The notes under the pieces are model-generated. The model had not been told where the DNA came from. It worked only from the letters and a program-made list of their open reading frames with translations, and did no database searches. From Stomoxys calcitrans (taxonomy: Eukaryota; Arthropoda; Insecta; Diptera; Muscidae), in contig NC_081556.1 of assembly GCF_963082655.1 (NCBI RefSeq), forward strand, positions 1,922,001 through 1,986,000: a stretch of 64,000 bases of DNA, read 5' to 3'. The first letter of the stretch is position 1; each line of letters opens with the position of its first letter. This document shows, one piece after another, positions 58,850 to 64,000 of this stretch. Position numbers and translations under genes: made by a program.

Positions 58850-59625
58850 TAACAAATTACTAAATTATTGAGTATTATTCTAAATCGGACGAAAATATAT
58901 ATGGCAGTTATATCTTGATTTGAACCGATTGATATTAAATTCAATAGCAATACTGGGAGTCATAAGGGAATCCTTTGTGTCAATTTTCGTGTGAGTTGGT
59001 TAACAAATGACCAAATTCTTGCGATACTAGTCCAAATTGGAGAAACATATATATATATATCTAAATTTGAACCCATTTCTATAAAAGTCACCAATAATGT
59101 TGAGACTTATAAGAAAATCATTCGTGCTATTTCATAGGAGTCGGTTTACAAATGACGATATAATTGCAATTTTAGTCCAAATCGGACGAACATGTTTATG
59201 GGAGCTATATCTAAATCTGATCTGATTTCTATGAAATTCTCCAATAATGTCAAGACTTATAAGAGAACCCCATGTGCAAAATTTCGTGAGAATCTGTTTA
59301 CAAATGACTATATAATTTAAATTTTAGTCCAAATCGGAGCTATGATCCCAAATCTGAACTGATTTTTTCCGATTTCAATAGGCTTCGTTTCTAGGCCCAA
59401 GAAAATGTTTGTGCCACATTGAAAACATTTGAATGAAAATAGCGACTTGTACTTTCTACACAAATTATCATGGACAGACCGACAGTCAGACAGACGAACA
59501 TAACTAAATCGAATCAGAAAGTGATTCTGAACCGATCGGTATACTTATTAATGGATCTATCTCTCTTTCTTCTGCGTGTTGCAAACAAATTCACTAAGTT
59601 ATAATACCCTGTGCCACAGCAGTGT
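58850..59625 (+). repeat. gamma repeat, plus orientation
   Basis: ATATATGGCAGTTATATC, TAAATCTGATCTGATTTC and the right end AACTAAATCGAATCAGAAAG, then ATAATACCCTGTGCCACAGC. It directly follows the hexamer array. Confidence 0.8.
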
Positions 59626-61559
59626 TGTAGGTTATAATAATTATTTAAGATTTTCAAAATTTTTTTAATGAAATTTAAAAAAAAAATATATATATAAAAC
59701 AAATGTGTCTGCAAGAAGGGTGACTACATTATTTTTTCGCAACCATTTAGCACAAAAACTGGATTTTAATGCCCATGACTAAAAACCAACCGGATTTGTC
59801 TTTTTTATCTTTTTATCGGTACGGCGTAAAAGGATTAACTTTTGCAGTTTAACTATAGTTGATAATCGTGGTGCATACTCAATTTCATTACCCTATAGCG
59901 ATAGGATATTTCTTTTGAAGGGAGCCTTGAAACTTGTTTTTCACCATTAAACACAAAATTATAGATTTCATGTTAGTTTAGCTTTTGTTTTCACTAAAAG
60001 CTCTTTGTTTTGTGGCCATAATCCTTTACAAGTGCATGAGTGTGTGCGTTTGGTTGTACAAAATATGTCATCTCCATAGCTGAAGGCTCTGCTCTAAAGG
60101 AAATCATAATTATCCTTTATTTTGTGCCGCTGTTTTGTTGAATTTTATCCTTCATATAAATTCACTTCCTTGTTTGCGTTGGGGAGTGGGATGTGGGGGT
60201 TACACCATTGCTTTTGATGGTTGTCTTGCAACATCGAACATGTATCTATCCTTAGAAGATGTTCGTTGTGTTTCGGCCACGGTTGCTCGTGAGCCATGAT
60301 GTGCGATGTGCCGTTTGATTTGTTGTCATCGCTCCTCTGTTCGTTCGTTTGTCTTCCTGTCTTTCGGCACTGCTTAGAGCGTCAATTTGTCACAATGGCT
60401 GGCTGGCAAGCTGGTTGGATGGCTCTTTGGCTACATGGTCTACAAAATAATGTTTGAACACACACATTCTCACACAGCCGATGGATATATGACAAAGCTT
60501 TCGTTGACAAATGAGCTTTGTTCCGCCAACGGACATACAGTGTTTATACAAATGTTTTTATGAGTGTAAACAAATAATGGTGTGCCCACACAAAGAACCT
60601 TTTTATGTAAATGCAAGTGTGTTGGCCACAACGAAGGATATTACAGATACACACTGCATGTGTATGTGTGTGTGTGTATCGGTATGGAAATATAAAGAAT
60701 TTGCTATTCTTAGCTATGCTCAAAAGAAAAAGCTTACAAAAATCTTTTGATTGCATTTGGTTCATAAAGGGGATTTTCCTATTCTGATTCCTTCGAGATT
60801 CTTTTGGAATGTCAACAGAGGTTTTATTATTTTTTGTTATTGAACATATGGGACATTAACTACTACTTTTTTTTAATTAAAAACATGAAAATATGAAATC
60901 AAACATCTAAAATGTGCATTTCCATTTCAGCAGCTTGAAAAAAAATCAGCTTATATTGAAATCATGGATACGTCCGTATTATAAAACATTTCTTTAAAAT
61001 ATTTATAATTAAATTCTAATGCAATTTGGTGTAATAATTCCAAATGTTTCTTTCAGCAAACCTAACTCCCAAAGTAATTACCCGTGGAGTGGCCCATACG
61101 TTATTATCATGTTATTACACTGCCATCTTACGCACAAGCTTGGTTATTTGCCAAGACTACCCCAACATTCAAACAATGAAAGGCGTAAAAAATAAAACAA
61201 AAACAAAGCTATACAAGTTTGAAGCAACTCTCGTTTTAAAATGACACAAAACGCACTGATAAAAATACTAAAAGCAACATAAACATGATATCGTCACCAG
61301 CGGTGAAACCAGGAAAGGAAATAGTTGCCAGGAAGGCCTTTTTATGCCAACCCCCATAGGATTGTCCGTTTAAAGACCGTCCCTCCGTATGTTGCAAGCA
61401 CGCTAATTTTTGAGGGAGTAAAGTCAAGATTCCGGTGTCTTTGTGAGTCCACAGGATACGACGGGACTCACGGAGACACCAGAAAAGTAACTCAGTTGGG
61501 TTTGTAAATGGTCCCTATATAACTCTCTTAGGGACTGATTTTCGATTAGGACTTTTTGA
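59626..61559. other. unique island with a short hairpin
   Basis: Unique sequence with GT tracts near 60663-60680. An inverted repeat lies at 61434-61450 / 61464-61480 (GGTGTCTTTGTGAGTCC against GGACTCACGGAGACACC). No coding signal accepted. Confidence 0.4.
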
Positions 61560-62035
61560 ACTCATTTATGGCGCAATTCAAAACTAGCGCGAAATTAAAA
61601 AAAAACCAGCGCAAAATTACAAAAAAAAAAATCAATATAAAAAAAGGAGTTTTGGGAGTGAGTTGTAGCCCTAGAGATTTGGTGCCGAAAGTGGATATTA
61701 ATTTGGTGCTCTACTCCCAGCTTTCATATGTATGATTGGGGATGGAGCGACCCGCAAATACTCGACCAAGCTATTGGATATAAGGTTCGTTTTCCGAGAT
61801 TTATTGTCGAACAATGGGATACACGGTTCGTTTTACAATCTAAAATACCTTTCATTTGAGTCCCATATTGTCGATACTTGGCGGGTTTTGGTGCCCCAAT
61901 TTTCGATACCAACTTTTGACACCATTTTTTTTTCTTGTGTTAGTATTAGAGTGGTAACAGAATTGCATCCCATCTCGGAGATTAGGCGTTTTTGAAAAGT
62001 AGACTAAGGGAGGACTTCATTTTTATATATAAGAT
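61560..62035 (+). repeat. beta repeat, plus orientation, degraded
   Basis: CCTTTCATTTGAGTCCCATA, TTGGTGCTCTACTCCCAG, then the closing CATCTCGGAGATTAGGCGTT and TTTGAAAAGTAGACTAAGGG that precede the pentamer array. Confidence 0.7.
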
Positions 62036-62055
62036 TTTTATGTTATGTGTTATGT

Positions 62056-62826
62056 GTTGTTATGTTATGTTATGTTATGTTATGTTATGTTATGTTATGT
62101 TATGTTATGTTATGTTATGTTATGTTATGTTATGTTATGTTATGTTATGTTATGTTATGTTATGTTATGTTATGTTATGTTATGTTATGTTATGTTATGT
62201 TATGTTATGTTATGTTATGTTATGTTATGTTATGTTATGTTATGTTATGTTATGTTATGTTATGTTATGTTATGTTATGTTATGTTATGTTATGTTATGT
62301 TATGTTATGTTATGTTATGTTATGTTATGTTATGTTATGTTATGTTATGTTATGTTATGTTATGTTATGTTATGTTATGTTATGTTATGTTATGTTATGT
62401 TATGTTATGTTATGTTATGTTATGTTATGTTATGTTATGTTATGTTATGTTATGTTATGTTATGTTATGTTATGTTATGTTATGTTATGTTATGTTATGT
62501 TATGTTATGTTATGTTATGTTATGTTATGTTATGTTATGTTATGTTATGTTATGTTATGTTATGTTATGTTATGTTATGTTATGTTATGTTATGTTATGT
62601 TATGTTATGTTATGTTATGTTATGTTATGTTATGTTATGTTATGTTATGTTATGTTATGTTATGTTATGTTATGTTATGTTATGTTATGTTATGTTATGT
62701 TATGTTATGTTATGTTATGTTATGTTATGTTATGTTATGTTATGTTATGTTATGTTATGTTATGTTATGTTATGTTATGTTATGTTATGTTATGTTATGT
62801 TTGTTATGTTATGTTATGTTATGTTA
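62056..62826 (+). repeat. TATGT pentanucleotide array, about 150 units
   Basis: Perfect TATGT repeats from about 62060 to 62800, one interruption (ATGTTTGTTATG), then five more units. Because 5 and 3 share no factor, all three plus frames read the same permuted peptide (MLCYV), giving spurious 270-310-codon frames. Confidence 0.97.
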
Positions 62827-63640
62827 CTTTCAGTTTATTTTTACTGTTCTATATTGCACTTTGTGTAGTGTTATTTTATATAACTTTATTTTATTTTCTT
62901 CTATTTTACAGCGAATGCTTATAATTTATTTCTGCAATACAAATTGATAAAGGCCCCAGAAAAGGCCTCCTAACAAAAACCTATTTGTGTGAGCTGTGTA
63001 TGTTTGGAGCAGCCACATATCATTTCAAACAATGTCATACATTCAAACGACAACCATCCAAATGGATGATAACGAAGTTTAGAAGGATGTATAGAAAAAG
63101 AATAGAAGCATTCAAAATTGAACGGAAGTAAGCAGGAATAGTACTTTACAATTCTTACATATACATTGACATGTGATTGTTTCAGTTGTAAATCGAAGAC
63201 CATTTCCGCGTAGCTGTGTCATGTGTGTTTGCTTTGTCTAAGTAAAAGTGTACATGTGTGTGTGTGTGTCATTTGCTCATATTGTATTAATGGATTAGGA
63301 ATCACTTCGATTTGATGTAATTATGCTTAATCATCACAGTGATGTTATGGCAAATTACATACGTCAATATAAACGGCCCATGATGTTGCTGTAAACAGCG
63401 GCAGAATTGTTGACGCATTGCTGCCGCTGCCGCTGCCGTTGTTGTAGCTGAGATGGCCAACATTGATGATATATTCCATTCTTTAGTCATGTTGTCTGTT
63501 TCTTGTTGGCTGGCATAGACATGTGTGGTAGATGTACAGCTGAGTATGAGTGTGTGTGTGTGTGTGTGGTCTTGTGTTAGTCGACATCGCCGCAACTAAG
63601 CGACAAAGCAAACGCCAATAATAATGGCATGAAAACACAC
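62827..63640. other. unique island
   Basis: Contains GT tracts at 63255-63270 and 63549-63568 and a CTGCCGCTGCCG stretch near 63420. No coding signal accepted. Confidence 0.4.
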
Positions 63641-64000
63641 ATCAAAAGGAAAACACACAAAAACAGAAACCAAAAAACAACGCTAACATTGCAAGCAGCC
63701 CGGCAGGCAGACAAGAGGCAGACGAGCGAGCAGGCAGGCAGACAGCGGGCAGGAGACAGGCACAAACAAGCAAAAGCACAATCAAACACTTTTAAGTCAA
63801 CAACAGAAATCAAAAAGATTTCTTCGTTTCGTGAGCACAGATGCAACGTGCTACTCACAGCAACTAGTCGCATGTTCGTTTTCTCCCTTCTGCGCTGGCT
63901 GACTGGCTGCTGTGTCGAGATTTTTAGATTTCGTCGATGAAACGACGCGACAACGAACAACGGCAGCTAGCCCCAAACAAACCTAAACAGCAGCGAAACA
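63641..64000 (+). promoter_or_regulatory. possible 5' leader / promoter-proximal region running off the window
   Basis: Base composition changes here: fewer A/T runs, several CpG (CGTCGATGAAACGACGCGAC at about 63933-63952), CAGGCAGGCAGAC repeats and a CAA/AAC-rich end (ACAAACCTAAACAGCAGCG), a style common in insect 5' untranslated regions. No TATA box or clear initiator is visible. The 103-codon frame ending at 63940 has no recognisable domain. Confidence 0.22.

Noticed and set aside
61992..62947. Three overlapping ~270-310-codon frames of MLCYV repeats
   Set aside because: A pentamer array gives the same permuted peptide in every frame. No gene features.
63577..63960. 127-codon minus frame rich in Cys and Leu
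   Set aside because: It is the antisense of CAGGCAGG and CAAAA repeats. Composition is explained by simple sequence.

Overview
The window looks like nuclear DNA of a calyptrate fly, most likely a muscid such as Stomoxys or Musca. The assignment is inferred from AT-rich sequence, CA/GT and CAA-type simple repeats, tRNA-derived SINEs, non-LTR retrotransposon debris whose 3' ends read AACCTAACCTAA, and a mariner-type MITE starting TTGGGTTGCCC. There is no operon structure and no long intact gene. The longest open frames lie in simple-sequence arrays or dispersed repeats and are not genes.

More than half of the window is recognisable repeat. Family alpha (copies near 3.4, 6, 10.9, 15.1, 18.2, 18.9, 25.0, 25.8, 29.1, 34.2, 37.3 and 49.5 kb) and its longer-period relative gamma (43.8 and 58.8 kb) are built of tandem units of about 150 bp. 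They carry GGCCGGGCCG-type and TACCCTCCACC-type ends and a CTGT-rich tract. Family beta (21.9, 32.3, 47.4, 53.3 and 61.6 kb) has G/C-run-rich units of about 130 bp. SINE family 1 (nine copies or fragments) has a GGCGCAGAGG A-box region. SINE family 2 (two copies) shares its 3' tail with a LINE fragment at 13.2 kb. LINE fragments from at least four lineages carry ORF1/gag, reverse transcriptase, RNase H and zinc-knuckle remnants, all broken.

Two large pure arrays stand out: a GGGATA hexamer array (about 56.55-58.84 kb) and an almost perfect TATGT pentamer array (62.06-62.83 kb). Smaller arrays are a 29-bp repeat (47.8 kb), a ~126-bp repeat enclosed by identical 18-bp direct repeats (40.6 kb) and a 117-bp duplication (14.1 kb).

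The only plausible host coding signal is on the minus strand between 21753 and 16334. Four short segments (96, 105, 78 and 74 nt) are bounded by splice-like signals, all in compatible phase 1, and end in a stop codon with AATAAA shortly downstream. They would encode a charged, proline-containing C-terminal tail of a protein I do not recognise. The splice sites were picked by eye, so this is a candidate. The last 350 bases of the window resemble an insect 5' leader on the plus strand. Unique islands between the repeats are probably intronic or intergenic.
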